DNA of 64,000 nucleotides from Gluconobacter morbifer G707 (GCF_000234355.1 NZ_AGQV01000002.1:310001-374000), one strand, 5' to 3'; positions 45,795-57,322 are shown, counted from the stretch's first letter. A program made the numbers and translations. Notes: generated by a model not told the origin, from the sequence alone.

Positions 45795-46100
45795 TCAGGT
45801 GGACGTTTTCCGCGTCTGCATGTGGTGATTGATGCGCTCGCGCAGTTCCTTGCCTACCTTGAAGAACGGCACGCTTTTTTCCTCAACGGCAACCATATCG
45901 CCCGTACGGGGATTCCGGCCGTTCCGTGCATCCCGCTTGCGCGGGATAAACGCACCGAAACCACGAAGTTCGACTCTGTCTCCACGCGCAAGAGCCGCAC
46001 CGATTTCTTCAAAAATTGTGCCGACGATCCGTTCGATGTCACGGATAAGGAGATGAGGATACTCCTCGGCGAGTTGAGCAATAAGTTCCGATCGGGTCAT
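45795..46100 (-). CDS. ihfB: Integration host factor subunit beta
   Basis: Partner of IhfA. 101 residues: [39 protein letters not shown], and [27 protein letters not shown] with the beta-arm Pro. It lies 39 bp downstream of sppA on the same strand. The subunit genes are 17 kb apart, both inside this window. Confidence 0.96.
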   Translation of the reverse strand: MTRSELIAQLAEEYPHLLIRDIERIVGTIFEEIGAALARGDRVELRGFGAFIPRKRDARNGRNPRTGDMVAVEEKSVPFFKVGKELRERINHHMQTRKTST

Positions 46101-46139
46101 GACAGCACTTCCAGCTGACTGCGGCCTTGCGTGAAGACC

Positions 46140-47114
46140 TCAGAGTTGCAGAACCGCAACGGCACCGTCAAGGCTGGCCGTTTCAAACTTTTCCAGCAAC
46201 GTGTTTCCGAACATCCATGCCAGCGCAGCACGACGATGAGGGAAACTGAACCAGTTAATGTGGCGCGATGCAGGAAGTAGCGGAAGAACCGGGCAGGAGG
46301 CGTCGCTGACGTGAAGTCTCTGACGCAGCCAGTGCCTTGCAGCCTCTTCGTCACCAAGCTCATCGACAAGACCGAGAGCCAGTGCCTGATGGCCCGTATA
46401 AGCTCTTCCATCCGCAAGAGTGCGGACCTTTTCCTCGGTCATATGGCGTCCTGTCGCCACCATGGTCACGAACTGGTCGAACAAATCATTGACCAGTCCC
46501 TGCAGCATGGCGCGTCCGTCAGGCGTCAGATGACTGGTCGGGTCAGTCTGATCCTTCATTGCGCCGGATGTGACCGCATCGACCTCCACACCGATCCGCC
46601 CCAGAAGAGACGTCACGTCAGGCCGTTGCAGAATCACACCGATGGAACCGGTCAGGGTGGATGGAAGAGCCACGATATGCTGGGCAGGCACGGACAGCAT
46701 ATAAGCTGCCGAGGCGCCCATATCTTCCATCGTCACAGCAACGGGTTTGGCGGAAGCGAAGCGGGCGATGGCGTCATGAAGCCTTTCCCCCCCCGTTACG
46801 CCTCCACCGGGACTATCCACAACAACAAGTAATCCCCTGACGTTCGGGGACTTTGCAGCCTGTCCAAGAGCCTCGGTCAGATCGGAAACATTGTTTCCGA
46901 TAATGCCGTGAATAACCAGTCTGGCGATATGAGGCCGGGCAACCTCATCGGAAAGAGCCGGCGTCTTCCTCATCCATGTCATCGCAAAAAGAGCCACAAG
47001 AAACAGCGTCACGGCGGCGACCCGCCAGGCTACCAGCCGTCGCTGCCGCGTCCGCTGTATAAGCAGCCATCCCTCCGGAGGAGAACTGGCGGGACTTCCA
47101 TTTGTGGATGACAA
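46140..47114 (-). CDS. sppA: Signal peptide peptidase SppA (S49)
   Basis: Membrane-bound peptidase that degrades cleaved signal peptides. 324 residues, the single-domain form. An N-terminal helix spans about residues 28-47 (VAWRVAAVTLFLVALFAMTW). Catalytic Ser in MGASAAYML and Lys in SGAMKDQTDP, with DSPGGGVTGGERLH in between. It is upstream of ihfB in the same direction, as in many proteobacteria. Confidence 0.95.
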   Translation of the reverse strand: MSSTNGSPASSPPEGWLLIQRTRQRRLVAWRVAAVTLFLVALFAMTWMRKTPALSDEVARPHIARLVIHGIIGNNVSDLTEALGQAAKSPNVRGLLVVVDSPGGGVTGGERLHDAIARFASAKPVAVTMEDMGASAAYMLSVPAQHIVALPSTLTGSIGVILQRPDVTSLLGRIGVEVDAVTSGAMKDQTDPTSHLTPDGRAMLQGLVNDLFDQFVTMVATGRHMTEEKVRTLADGRAYTGHQALALGLVDELGDEEAARHWLRQRLHVSDASCPVLPLLPASRHINWFSFPHRRAALAWMFGNTLLEKFETASLDGAVAVLQL

Positions 47115-47151
47115 CGACTACTTCCTCCCGGCGCCTCTTTTCAAGGAATAA

Positions 47152-47622
47152 TCAGGCTTCGGTCTTTTTGGAGCGGCGTGTCCGGGCGGACTCTTTTTTA
47201 CCGTCTCCGCTACTTGCACTGATCTTGCGCCCGAGACCGATTTCCCTTGCCAGTGCTGAACGGCGCTCTGCATAATTCGGCGCAACAAGAGGGTAATCGG
47301 CGGGCAGTCCCCAGCGCTCCCGATACTGTTCGGGCGTCATGTCGTAAGCGCTCTGCAGATGACGCTTCAGCATCTTGAGCTTTTTGCCGTCTTCCAGACA
47401 GATGATGTAGTCCGGGAAAACCGAGCGTTTGATGGGTACTGCGGGCTGGGGGCGTTCGGGAACTGGCTCCTCCTTGGGAGCATCAGCCGTCGCGAGAGCA
47501 TCATAAACCTGGCGGATCAGAACAGGTAATGCTTCGGCCTCAAGGGAACCACGGGAGGCCTGAGCCGCTACAATCTGCGCAGTCAGTTCCAGTAGACCAG
47601 TATTGGAGGCGTTTTCAGACAT
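47152..47622 (-). CDS. mucR: Ros/MucR-family zinc-finger regulator
   Basis: Global regulator of the alphaproteobacterial MucR family. 156 residues. The diagnostic block is FPDYIICLEDGKKLKMLKRHL then YDMTPEQYRERWGLP, with a zinc-site Cys in the first and His ligands after. The N-terminal ~65 residues are an oligomerisation region, and the tail is Lys- and Arg-rich. It is divergent from udgX, with an AT-rich region of nested inverted repeats between them. Confidence 0.92.
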   Translation of the reverse strand: MSENASNTGLLELTAQIVAAQASRGSLEAEALPVLIRQVYDALATADAPKEEPVPERPQPAVPIKRSVFPDYIICLEDGKKLKMLKRHLQSAYDMTPEQYRERWGLPADYPLVAPNYAERRSALAREIGLGRKISASSGDGKKESARTRRSKKTEA

Positions 47623-47697
47623 GCCGCCCTACCCTTTCTATTCATATGTTTTTTTTCAATTCCCTGCCATCCAGAGATGATCAGGTAAACGGGAAGT

Positions 47698-47757
47698 CGA
47701 AATATTTAGCCATACCGTGATGGTTGATGTTCACTATCACGAATCATAAATATTTCG
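47698..47757. promoter_or_regulatory. AT-rich nested inverted repeats between mucR and udgX
   Basis: Outer 11-bp perfect arms CGAAATATTTA (47698-47708) and TAAATATTTCG (47747-47757). Inner arms CGTGAT (47716-47721) and ATCACG (47736-47741), nearly on the same axis. They lie in the 199-bp divergent gap and are a candidate operator. MucR binds AT-rich DNA, so autoregulation is possible. Confidence 0.6.
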
Positions 47758-47821
47758 CAAACACAAAAAAGACTTCAACTCACCACGTTCTGCCACGCTT
47801 CACAGGGTTTCAGAGGATATC

Positions 47822-49087
47822 ATGACCAAGCATACCGTCAGTCTGGCTTCGAGCAGCGACTTCGCCGGATGGCGCGCCTGGTCCCGGGAACTCCTGAACC
47901 AGCAGGTCCCGTCCAATGCGATTGAATGGAAAATCGAACCGCCAGCCGACCTGTACGCACCCCAGGCCTCACGCACCCTACCCGAGGCTCCGTCCACCGT
48001 CAGAGTCCCTCGCGCCATGGGAAAACTCTTCCCGGCAATATTTGCCTCGGACACCACGGAACGGTTCTCGTTACTCTACCAGTATCTTGAACACCTTCAG
48101 AAACAGACGCCCGTTCCGGATCATCTTCTCGCACAACTACAGACTCTTGCCCGTAACGCTGAAGACATCATTCTCTCTTTCAGAGCCCTGATGCCTGACG
48201 GCCATCTTCCCGGTTGGCAACCGATCACCTCGGATCATGCAGCCTCGATCATTGATTCACAGGCCAGTCTGCTTCCGAATCTACGCCTGGGTCCGTGGGC
48301 CGTTTCCGCGCCGGAACGGACCCTGTCGTGGGACGGCCAAGAACTGCGGTTCGGGCCACCACTTGAAACCACACCATCCTCACCCGAGGACTGCATTGCC
48401 GCCATTCGCGCCGCCACGACCGCCGGGCCAGGCAATTCCTACTGGCAGGCCCCTCTGCCAGCCCGCCTGCACCCTGAGCCGGAAGACGTCCGTCAGGCAA
48501 ATGCCCTTTCGGAGCTGAGAGCTCTCGCACTGGACTGTACATTCTGCGATCTCTGCAAACCGGCGACACGCACGGTTTCGGGTGAAGGTACTCCGGGAAG
48601 CAAACTGCTTTTCGTCGGGGAACAACCAGGAGACCAGGAAGATCTTCAGGGGCGGCCATTCGTCGGCCCTGCAGGACAGCTGTTCGACCGCGCCTTTCAG
48701 GAAGCCGGAGGCGACCGCGACAGGACGTGGATCACGAATGCGGTCAAACATTTCAAATTCGTCCCACGCAACCATCGAAGAATTCATCAGAAACCCGACA
48801 CAGCTGAAATCCAGAGCTGTGCTCCATGGCTTTCAGCAGAGCGCAGAATTCTTCGGCCGCGTGTAACGGTAATGCTGGGCGTAACGGGTGCCAGCGCCGT
48901 ATTGGGCCGCCCCGTCACCATCTCCAGGGAGCGCTCACGTTTTATTGAACTCGAAGACGGCAGCACCGGTATCGTGACGGTTCATCCCTCTTATTTACTG
49001 CGTCTTCCTGACCCCGAGGCAAAAGCGCGTGAATATACAAAATTTGTAACGGATTTAAGAATGGCCATTTCCGCTCTCGCCGAGTAA
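47822..49087 (+). CDS. udgX: UdgX-type uracil-DNA protein with DUF4130-like N-terminus
   Basis: UdgX proteins recognise uracil in DNA and can link to it covalently through an active-site His. Residues ~225-421 match closely: GEQPGDQEDL at 266-275, RPFVGPAGQLFDRA, NAVKHFKF, and the RRIH loop at 319-322, where His322 aligns with the cross-linking His of UdgX. VTVHPSYLLR comes near the end. Cysteines 239, 242, 245 and 333 are likely iron-sulfur ligands. Residues ~1-215 resemble DUF4130 (RNAEDIILSFRALMP, SAPERTLSWDGQELRFGP). The usual radical-SAM partner is not in view. The start has no alternative of note. Confidence 0.9.
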   Translation: MTKHTVSLASSSDFAGWRAWSRELLNQQVPSNAIEWKIEPPADLYAPQASRTLPEAPSTVRVPRAMGKLFPAIFASDTTERFSLLYQYLEHLQKQTPVPDHLLAQLQTLARNAEDIILSFRALMPDGHLPGWQPITSDHAASIIDSQASLLPNLRLGPWAVSAPERTLSWDGQELRFGPPLETTPSSPEDCIAAIRAATTAGPGNSYWQAPLPARLHPEPEDVRQANALSELRALALDCTFCDLCKPATRTVSGEGTPGSKLLFVGEQPGDQEDLQGRPFVGPAGQLFDRAFQEAGGDRDRTWITNAVKHFKFVPRNHRRIHQKPDTAEIQSCAPWLSAERRILRPRVTVMLGVTGASAVLGRPVTISRERSRFIELEDGSTGIVTVHPSYLLRLPDPEAKAREYTKFVTDLRMAISALAE

Positions 49088-49116
49088 GGGGGTTTGGGGG
49101 TATTACACCTCCCGTA

Positions 49117-51369
49117 ATGAGTGGCAGCACTACGTCTCCGGGACGACCGACTCCGAGCAGTTCAGCATCACCAGGCGCCTGGGCTGCTCCTCTCCGACCA
49201 CGGTCGCGACCATTTCTCTCCTGGCTTTACGCCCCGAGCGTATCTTCCGTCACATTCGCGCTCCGCAACACGATCGCCGCCTGCATGGCAGTCGGGATTG
49301 CGTTCTGGATGGAACTGGACAGCCCGGCCTGGGCCGCCATGACGGTCTGGGCCGTCGCACAGACCACCCGCGGCGAAAGCCAGTCCAAGGCAAAATGGCG
49401 TATCGTCGGAACAGTCACCGGCGCTACTGCCGCAATCAGCATCATGGCAGCCGCTCCGCAGGCGCCATGGATGTTCTTCCCGATGCTGGCCACCTGGATT
49501 GCCCTGTGCAGCGGCTTTGCAACATTCGTCAGTAACTTCCGTTCCTATGCCCTTGTTCTTGCAGGATATACCTGTTCGATCATCTGCATGGGAGCGGCGT
49601 CCAACCCTGACAATGTCTTCATGGTGGCAATGTCCCGTGGGACATACATTATCCTTGGTGTGCTGTGCGAAGCCTTCATGGGGCTGATCTTCGCCACCAG
49701 CCAAGAACGACATGCCCGTGCGCAGATGCGCCAGAAACTGGAATCGGCGCTTATTCTCGTCACAGGGACCCTGTGCAGTATTCTGGGCGAAGATCGCGGC
49801 GCCCTGAACACAGCGCGCAGACAGTTCGGCACCATACTCACGATCAACGACCAGATCGAATTTGCAGAAGTCGAAATGGGTCCGCATGGTCATGAAGGGG
49901 ATCACGCGCGCGCGGCTCTGGCCGCGGTTTCAGCGCTGCTCTCCCGCGGGTTTGGCATGGCCATGCGGCTTCAGCTTCTCAACCATGAACATCCGCTGTT
50001 CACACGCACGGCCGACGAAATTCTGGCGTTCCTGAAACAGTTTCCCCAGCGTCTGCCCGATCCTGCCGAAATCCCTGCCCTGCTCGCCGACCTTCAGCAC
50101 TTCCGTGACACCTGCCGCCTTTATGCGGCTCCTCATCGCGAAACAGACGTCCAGCCTGACAACGAACCGATTGTCGGAAGCGATCCATTTGATACCGTAA
50201 CGGGAAACCCGGAGACGGAAGACGCGCATCAGGACGAACGTATCCTGTTTGTTTCCCTGGGCGAACTCCTGGGAGACCTTGAGCAGGCCATCAAGGAATA
50301 TGAGGCCAGCACCCACACCATTCGCGGAGATCACTTCCATTTCCAGATGGAAACACATCGCGACACCCGCGAGGCAGTTCACAACGGCCTGCGTGGTGCC
50401 TGCGCCGTTCTTCTGACAGCTTATATCTATGAAGTCACAGCCTGGCCGAATGGTCTGGGCTTCATCGCCATTACCACGCTTGTCTGCGGCCTGTTCGCAA
50501 CCAAGGAAAATCCGGTTCTTGGCACAACCGAATTTCTCAAGGGTGCCATAGCCGCCTATTTTGTTGCGTGGATTCTGGTCTTTGTCCTGATGCCGAAGGT
50601 TACGACCTTCGAATCCCTGGCTCTCTTCATGGGGCCTGCCATGTTCCTGGGGGGGCTGGCCAAAGGCAATCCGGCAACGGCAGGTGGTTCTGCGGCCTAT
50701 GGCCTCCTTCTTCCCGCCATGCTGGGATTGCAAAACCATCATGTCATGAACGAAATGGCATTTTATAACGGCAATATGGCTACGGTTTCCGCGGTAGCCG
50801 TAGCCGTTCTGGTCTTCCGGAGCGTCCTGCCTTTCAACAGCGATTCAGAACGCTATCGTCTGCGCCGTATCATGCTGAAAGAACTTCAGCATCTCGCCAA
50901 TCCGAATTTTCATCCGCAGACCAGCGTCTGGATTGGCCGTAACACCGATCGCTTCGCCCGCCTCATCCGTCACGCAGGCCCTACACCTGCCCCGCTGATC
51001 GAAGCCTGCATCATTGGCACGCTGGCCGCCCTCACCCTTGGACTGAACGTGATCCGGCTCCGGACATTGCTGGATCGCGAATATCTGCCTGACAGCGCAC
51101 GCCGCCCCATCCAGCTTGTCCTGCATTATATCGAGCAATCCACGCGCCGCCATGATAAGGCCGCGCGCATCGCGAGTGCCGCTGTCCGGCGACTTCGCGC
51201 CCTGGATGAGCAGGAAACCGATCTTGTGACACGCCTGGAGCTGACGCGCGCCATCACTTATCTCGTGGTGGTTGCACACATCATGAGCACGAATTCAGAT
51301 TTCCTGGACGCCAGCAAGCCATTCCGGGGAGAAGGAAACAAACTGCCCGCCCCCGAAATCCAGCCCTGA
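49117..51369 (+). CDS. FUSC-family efflux protein (aromatic acid exporter-like)
   Basis: Large inner-membrane protein of 750 residues with two membrane blocks, residues ~45-190 and ~425-570. They are separated by a cytoplasmic helical region with a Gly-, Asp- and His-rich linker, as in AaeB/FUSC proteins. Conserved strings include LRNTIAACMAVGIAFWM, MTVWAVAQ and NGLRGACAVLLTAYIYE. The substrate is unknown; aromatic acids are typical for the family. No AaeA-like partner is adjacent. It begins 30 bp after udgX on the same strand and may be co-transcribed. Confidence 0.9.
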   Translation: MSGSTTSPGRPTPSSSASPGAWAAPLRPRSRPFLSWLYAPSVSSVTFALRNTIAACMAVGIAFWMELDSPAWAAMTVWAVAQTTRGESQSKAKWRIVGTVTGATAAISIMAAAPQAPWMFFPMLATWIALCSGFATFVSNFRSYALVLAGYTCSIICMGAASNPDNVFMVAMSRGTYIILGVLCEAFMGLIFATSQERHARAQMRQKLESALILVTGTLCSILGEDRGALNTARRQFGTILTINDQIEFAEVEMGPHGHEGDHARAALAAVSALLSRGFGMAMRLQLLNHEHPLFTRTADEILAFLKQFPQRLPDPAEIPALLADLQHFRDTCRLYAAPHRETDVQPDNEPIVGSDPFDTVTGNPETEDAHQDERILFVSLGELLGDLEQAIKEYEASTHTIRGDHFHFQMETHRDTREAVHNGLRGACAVLLTAYIYEVTAWPNGLGFIAITTLVCGLFATKENPVLGTTEFLKGAIAAYFVAWILVFVLMPKVTTFESLALFMGPAMFLGGLAKGNPATAGGSAAYGLLLPAMLGLQNHHVMNEMAFYNGNMATVSAVAVAVLVFRSVLPFNSDSERYRLRRIMLKELQHLANPNFHPQTSVWIGRNTDRFARLIRHAGPTPAPLIEACIIGTLAALTLGLNVIRLRTLLDREYLPDSARRPIQLVLHYIEQSTRRHDKAARIASAAVRRLRALDEQETDLVTRLELTRAITYLVVVAHIMSTNSDFLDASKPFRGEGNKLPAPEIQP

Positions 51370-51449
51370 TCCAACCCGTCTCACCGTAAGGGAAAATCCA
51401 GGCAAGGCGCTGTCTGAAGAAGGCATGCCGTCGCGATATATGAAGGGAA

Positions 51450-51539
<90 letters not shown>

Positions 51540-51545
51540 GGATAC

Positions 51546-51563
51546 GGTCCATGATCATGGACC
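51546..51563. repeat. 18-bp perfect palindrome upstream of tRNA-Ser
   Basis: GGTCCATGATCATGGACC, uninterrupted, six bases upstream of the mature tRNA-Ser 5' end on the minus strand. It could be a leader hairpin or a protein site. Confidence 0.55.
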
Positions 51564-51671
51564 TGATCGATGGAGGGCTTATGACGATCTTTTCGTGACA
51601 ATGCAAGAGGGTAACCAGCATCTTCGGGCATGAAGTGACGGGACATTCGCATCGCAATCTGCCGTTTTTGA

Positions 51672-51700
51672 TTGACGGGAAGCGCTCTCCCCTGTATCGA
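51672..51700 (+). promoter_or_regulatory. rplU promoter
   Basis: TTGACG (51672-51677), exact 17-bp spacer, TATCGA (51695-51700), 134 bp upstream of the rplU start. A good sigma-70-type match by eye. Confidence 0.7.
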
Positions 51701-51711
51701 CCTCCGCTGTT

Positions 51712-51833
51712 CCGGATCCCTGACCGATCAGGCCGGAACCAATGACAAAAAGCGACTGGGTCGCATCAGGCCGGATCAGTCCGGTCAGATTAAAGAAGCG
51801 ACCACGGGTTCGGAACGAGAGAGAGTCTCCAGA
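51712..51833 (+). promoter_or_regulatory. Structured leader of rplU-rpmA
   Basis: About 120 bases with two direct copies of TCAGGCCGGA (51728-51737 and 51766-51775). Hairpins are GCGAC-TGG-GTCGC (51752-51764) and CCGGA-TCAG-TCCGG (51771-51784). A longer-range pairing CTGACCG (51720-51726) with CGGTCAG (51782-51788) would exclude the second hairpin. This is possible ribosomal-protein feedback control, not proven. Confidence 0.5.
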
Positions 51834-52148
51834 ATGTTTGCAGTCATCCGCACAGGCGGAAAGCAGTATCGTGTTGCTCCGCAGAGCATCCTGAAGGTTG
51901 AGAAGCTTGAGGCGGAAGCCGGCAGCACCGTAACCTTTTCCGACGTCCTGATGGTCGGCGGCGAAGGCTCCCTGACCGTTGGCGCTCCGCTGGTTGCCGG
52001 TGCAACCGTGACCGCGACCGTCGTGGCGCAGGACCGGCTGCCGAAGGTTATCATCTTCAAGAAGCGTCGTCGCCAGAACAGCCGCCGCAAGAACGGTCAC
52101 CGCCAGCCGGTGACCGTGCTGCGCATCGACGCCATCAACGCGGCCTGA
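51834..52148 (+). CDS. rplU: 50S ribosomal protein L21
   Basis: 104 residues: [21 protein letters not shown], then [29 protein letters not shown], the L21 signature. The start is the ATG at 51834; an upstream open frame to 51672 would run across the promoter. It heads the conserved rplU-rpmA-obgE-proB order. Confidence 0.97.
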   Translation: MFAVIRTGGKQYRVAPQSILKVEKLEAEAGSTVTFSDVLMVGGEGSLTVGAPLVAGATVTATVVAQDRLPKVIIFKKRRRQNSRRKNGHRQPVTVLRIDAINAA

Positions 52149-52178
52149 TCAGCCGCACTTTAGGAAGGATACACAGCC

Positions 52179-52445
52179 ATGGCACAAAAAAAGGCAGGCG
52201 GTTCCAGTCGTAACGGACGCGATAGCGCCGGTCGCCGTCTGGGCGTCAAGAAGTTCGGTGGCGAAAGCGTCATTGCAGGCAACATCATCGTCCGTCAGCG
52301 CGGCACGAAGATGAAGGCCGGTGCGAATGTCGGTATCGGCCGCGATCACACGCTGTTCGCCCTGGTGGACGGACATGTGAAGTTCCAGCGTCGCGCCGAA
52401 GGCCGCGTCCACGTTTCCGTGGCACTGCCGGAAGCCGCCGAATAA
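52179..52445 (+). CDS. rpmA: 50S ribosomal protein L27
   Basis: 88 residues beginning [20 protein letters not shown] with no N-terminal cleavage leader, and [29 protein letters not shown] lies upstream of the ATG. It is 30 bp after rplU and followed by a terminator. Confidence 0.97.
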   Translation: MAQKKAGGSSRNGRDSAGRRLGVKKFGGESVIAGNIIVRQRGTKMKAGANVGIGRDHTLFALVDGHVKFQRRAEGRVHVSVALPEAAE

Positions 52446-54667
<2,222 letters not shown>

Positions 54668-54680
54668 ACTGTCCCGATCC

Positions 54681-55277
54681 TCAGCCGCGGGGAGGCCATC
54701 GCAACTGGGGTTCCGAGCGCCTTGGTCGCATCAGGGTATCGTCATCCCGATATGGCGTCTTCACACGGTGAGGCGCAGCATCGCGTCGATCAGCAGCAGG
54801 CTCGACCTGTCGGCCTTCCCACGGAGCCTGCGACCATCTGCGCTCGCCGGCCGGCATGGCGTCCCTGCGCGCTGCACGCGGCAGTGCCTCTGCATCCTTC
54901 GCCATGGGGCCATCCTCATAGGAGGGCATGTCGGGACGAATCACATGAACAGGGTCCAGATACGCTTCCGGGGAAATTTCCGGAGCCGGACGTTCTGCCT
55001 TCCCGTGCCTGCCGTCAGAGGAAGAGCGGTCAACCCCCTGCTCTTCCGGCGGCGCGGCTGACGTGACCAGTCGCTCGGACGGAGGTGTGGCCAGCCGCAG
55101 GCTGATGGACTGGATTTCAGCCCGCAGTTCGGCAAGCTGGTATTCCATTTCCAGCATCCTGGGTTTCAGACCGAAAACCGCAAACGGCATGCACAGAAAC
55201 ACAAGCCCCAGCAGTCCGGCTGCCACGAACAGGGTAGCCTGCGCCCATACCGGTAACCACGAGATGTCCAACATCAT
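54681..55277 (-). CDS. Membrane-anchored protein of unknown function
   Basis: 198 residues. One strong N-terminal membrane helix (about residues 10-33, WAQATLFVAAGLLGLVFLCM), then a short coiled-coil-like segment (LEMEYQLAELRAEIQSISLRL) and a disordered tail rich in Arg, Pro, Asp and Glu. No family is recognised. It lies between proB (13 bp, convergent) and gapR (38 bp upstream, same strand), so it is probably co-transcribed with gapR. Confidence 0.75.
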   Translation of the reverse strand: MMLDISWLPVWAQATLFVAAGLLGLVFLCMPFAVFGLKPRMLEMEYQLAELRAEIQSISLRLATPPSERLVTSAAPPEEQGVDRSSSDGRHGKAERPAPEISPEAYLDPVHVIRPDMPSYEDGPMAKDAEALPRAARRDAMPAGERRWSQAPWEGRQVEPAADRRDAAPHRVKTPYRDDDTLMRPRRSEPQLRWPPRG

Positions 55278-55315
55278 ATCCAGATCCGGTCTTCTGACTG
55301 AAACTGCTGGTAGGA

Positions 55316-55582
55316 TTACATGCCCAGAGCGCGGCGATAGATGTCAAGCAGTGTTTCCTGCTCTTCGACCTCAGCGGGTTCCTGTTTGCGCAGACGGATG
55401 ATCTGCTTGATCACCTTGACGTCAAAGCCGGCGGATTTCGCTTCGGAAAAAATATCCTTGATGTCGCCGGCCAGAGCCTTGCGTTCTTCTTCCAGACGCT
55501 CGACCCGTTCGATAATGGAGCGCAGACGGTCTGCGGCGATGCCGCCCGTTGCGGCGCCTTCGTTTCTGCTTTCTGCATCCAT
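55316..55582 (-). CDS. gapR: GapR-family nucleoid-associated protein (DUF2312)
   Basis: 88 residues matching DUF2312: RLRSIIERVERLEEERKALAGDI, then KDIFSEAKSAGFDVKVIKQIIRLRK and a short C-terminus ending in YRRALGM. GapR binds overtwisted DNA and helps topoisomerases ahead of replication and transcription in Caulobacter; the same role is inferred here. The 270 bp up to zwf contain only a weak 31-codon frame at 55693 with no support. Confidence 0.94.
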   Translation of the reverse strand: MDAESRNEGAATGGIAADRLRSIIERVERLEEERKALAGDIKDIFSEAKSAGFDVKVIKQIIRLRKQEPAEVEEQETLLDIYRRALGM

Positions 55583-55852
55583 GTCCGATTTCCTTTTCCA
55601 GGGTGTGTCCGGGGATCTGCGGGGACGCAGCTCCGACCGCGCGGCTTATCCCGCAGAGGGTGGTATGGTCAATGGCAGGAGGCGCACATTTCATGAACAT
55701 ATTCTTTTCCGTGATCGTCTCTCCCGATGTCGTGCGAGGCCTGCAGCTTGACAGAAAGACCCCTGACGCGGAACTAGACCTTGCCTGAGCGAGGCCTGAA
55801 CCTTAACCCCCCTTCCCGGCATCACGGGTTCGAGAGGTCAGAGAGTCAATCC

Positions 55853-57322
55853 ATGGAACATTTCCAGCAGGTCGAGCCATTCGACTACGTCATCTTCGGC
55901 GCCACGGGCGATCTTACGATGCGCAAGCTGTTGCCTGCGCTCTACAATCGCATGCGTGTTGGCCAGATTCCCGACGAAGCCCGCATTATCGGAACGGCTC
56001 GGACGGAACTGAATCGCGAGCAGTACCTCGAGCGCGCACGCGACGCCCTGCAACGCTTCCTCCCCGCGGACATTTACAATCCCGGCCTCACAGATCGTTT
56101 CCTCGGACAACTCGACTACGTGACGCTGGACGCCACGCAGTCAGGCACCGACTGGAATGATCTTTCCTCCCTACTTGCAGAGGCGCCTCCGGAGCGTATC
56201 CGTGTCTATTACTTCGCGACCGCCCCCCAGCTCTATGCCAGCATCTGCGAAAACCTGCATTCGCATGATCTCATCACTCCCCAGTCGCGCGTCGTGCTCG
56301 AAAAGCCGATCGGCACGGATATGGCGACGGCAACCGTCATCAATGACGGCGTGGGGCACTATTTCCCCGAGAGCCAGATTTACCGGATCGACCATTACCT
56401 CGGTAAGGAAACGGTCCAGAACATCATTGCCCTGCGCTTCGCCAACCCCCTGCTGAATGCGGCCTGGACAAAGGATTTCATCGAAAGCGTACAGATCACC
56501 GCTGCCGAGACAGTCGGCGTCGAGGGACGCGCCTCCTATTACGACACGTCCGGCGCCCTGCGGGACATGATCCAGAACCACCTGCTACAGGTTCTGTGCC
56601 TGGTCGCGATGGAAGCACCCGATACGCTGGAAGCCTCCAAGGTCCGCAATGCCAAGCTGGCCGTTCTCAACGCGCTCCGGCCCATTCCCGAAGACAGGGT
56701 GGCGCAGGAAACAGTGCGCGGTCAGTATACCGCCGGCGTCGTCAACGGTGAGAACGTGCCCGGTTATCTGGAAGAGCTGGGACAACCGAGCAACACGGAG
56801 ACTTACGCAGCCGTCCGCGTCTGGGTAGACACCCCACGCTGGAAGGACGTGCCTTTCTATATCCGAACGGCCAAGCGATCGGCGAAAAAGGTCAGCGAAG
56901 TCGTCATCAATTTCCGCCCGGCCGCAACCGCCATGTTCGGCAGCACCCCCGCCAGCAACCGCATCGTTGTGCGTGTCCAGCCGAATGAAGGCGTGGAACT
57001 GCACCTGAACGTCAAGAATCCGGCACTGGACGTCTTCAGCCTGCATACGGCTGACCTGGACGCTTCCATCCGTATGGAAGGCGGGCAGCCTTTCCCGGAT
57101 TCCTACGAACGGCTCCTGATTGACGCTGTCCGCGGCAACCCGGTTCTCTTCATCCGTCGCGATGAAGTTGAGGCCGCATGGCGCTGGGCCGAACCGGTGC
57201 TTGACGCCTGGGCACAAAACAAGGCACCGATGCAGACTTACAGCGCCGGTTCATATGGCCCTCAGCAGGCCAATACCCTGCTCGCCGATCAGGGTGACAA
57301 GTGGCACGAAGATATGGAGTGA
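55853..57322 (+). CDS. zwf: Glucose-6-phosphate 1-dehydrogenase
   Basis: Oxidises glucose-6-phosphate to 6-phosphogluconolactone with NADP or NAD, feeding the pentose phosphate pathway. 489 residues. Cofactor motif IFGATGDLTMRKLLPALY, substrate motif RIDHYLGKETVQN with the catalytic His, and EKPIGTD. The ATG at 55853 (MEHFQQVEPFDYV) is preferred; the frame extends to 55781 but that part is not conserved. No edd, eda or pgl is adjacent, unlike in many Proteobacteria. A small membrane-protein gene follows. Confidence 0.97.
   Translation: MEHFQQVEPFDYVIFGATGDLTMRKLLPALYNRMRVGQIPDEARIIGTARTELNREQYLERARDALQRFLPADIYNPGLTDRFLGQLDYVTLDATQSGTDWNDLSSLLAEAPPERIRVYYFATAPQLYASICENLHSHDLITPQSRVVLEKPIGTDMATATVINDGVGHYFPESQIYRIDHYLGKETVQNIIALRFANPLLNAAWTKDFIESVQITAAETVGVEGRASYYDTSGALRDMIQNHLLQVLCLVAMEAPDTLEASKVRNAKLAVLNALRPIPEDRVAQETVRGQYTAGVVNGENVPGYLEELGQPSNTETYAAVRVWVDTPRWKDVPFYIRTAKRSAKKVSEVVINFRPAATAMFGSTPASNRIVVRVQPNEGVELHLNVKNPALDVFSLHTADLDASIRMEGGQPFPDSYERLLIDAVRGNPVLFIRRDEVEAAWRWAEPVLDAWAQNKAPMQTYSAGSYGPQQANTLLADQGDKWHEDME

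Noticed and set aside
55693-55788. 31-codon frame upstream of zwf
   Set aside because: Too short, no homologue recognised; more likely part of the zwf leader.
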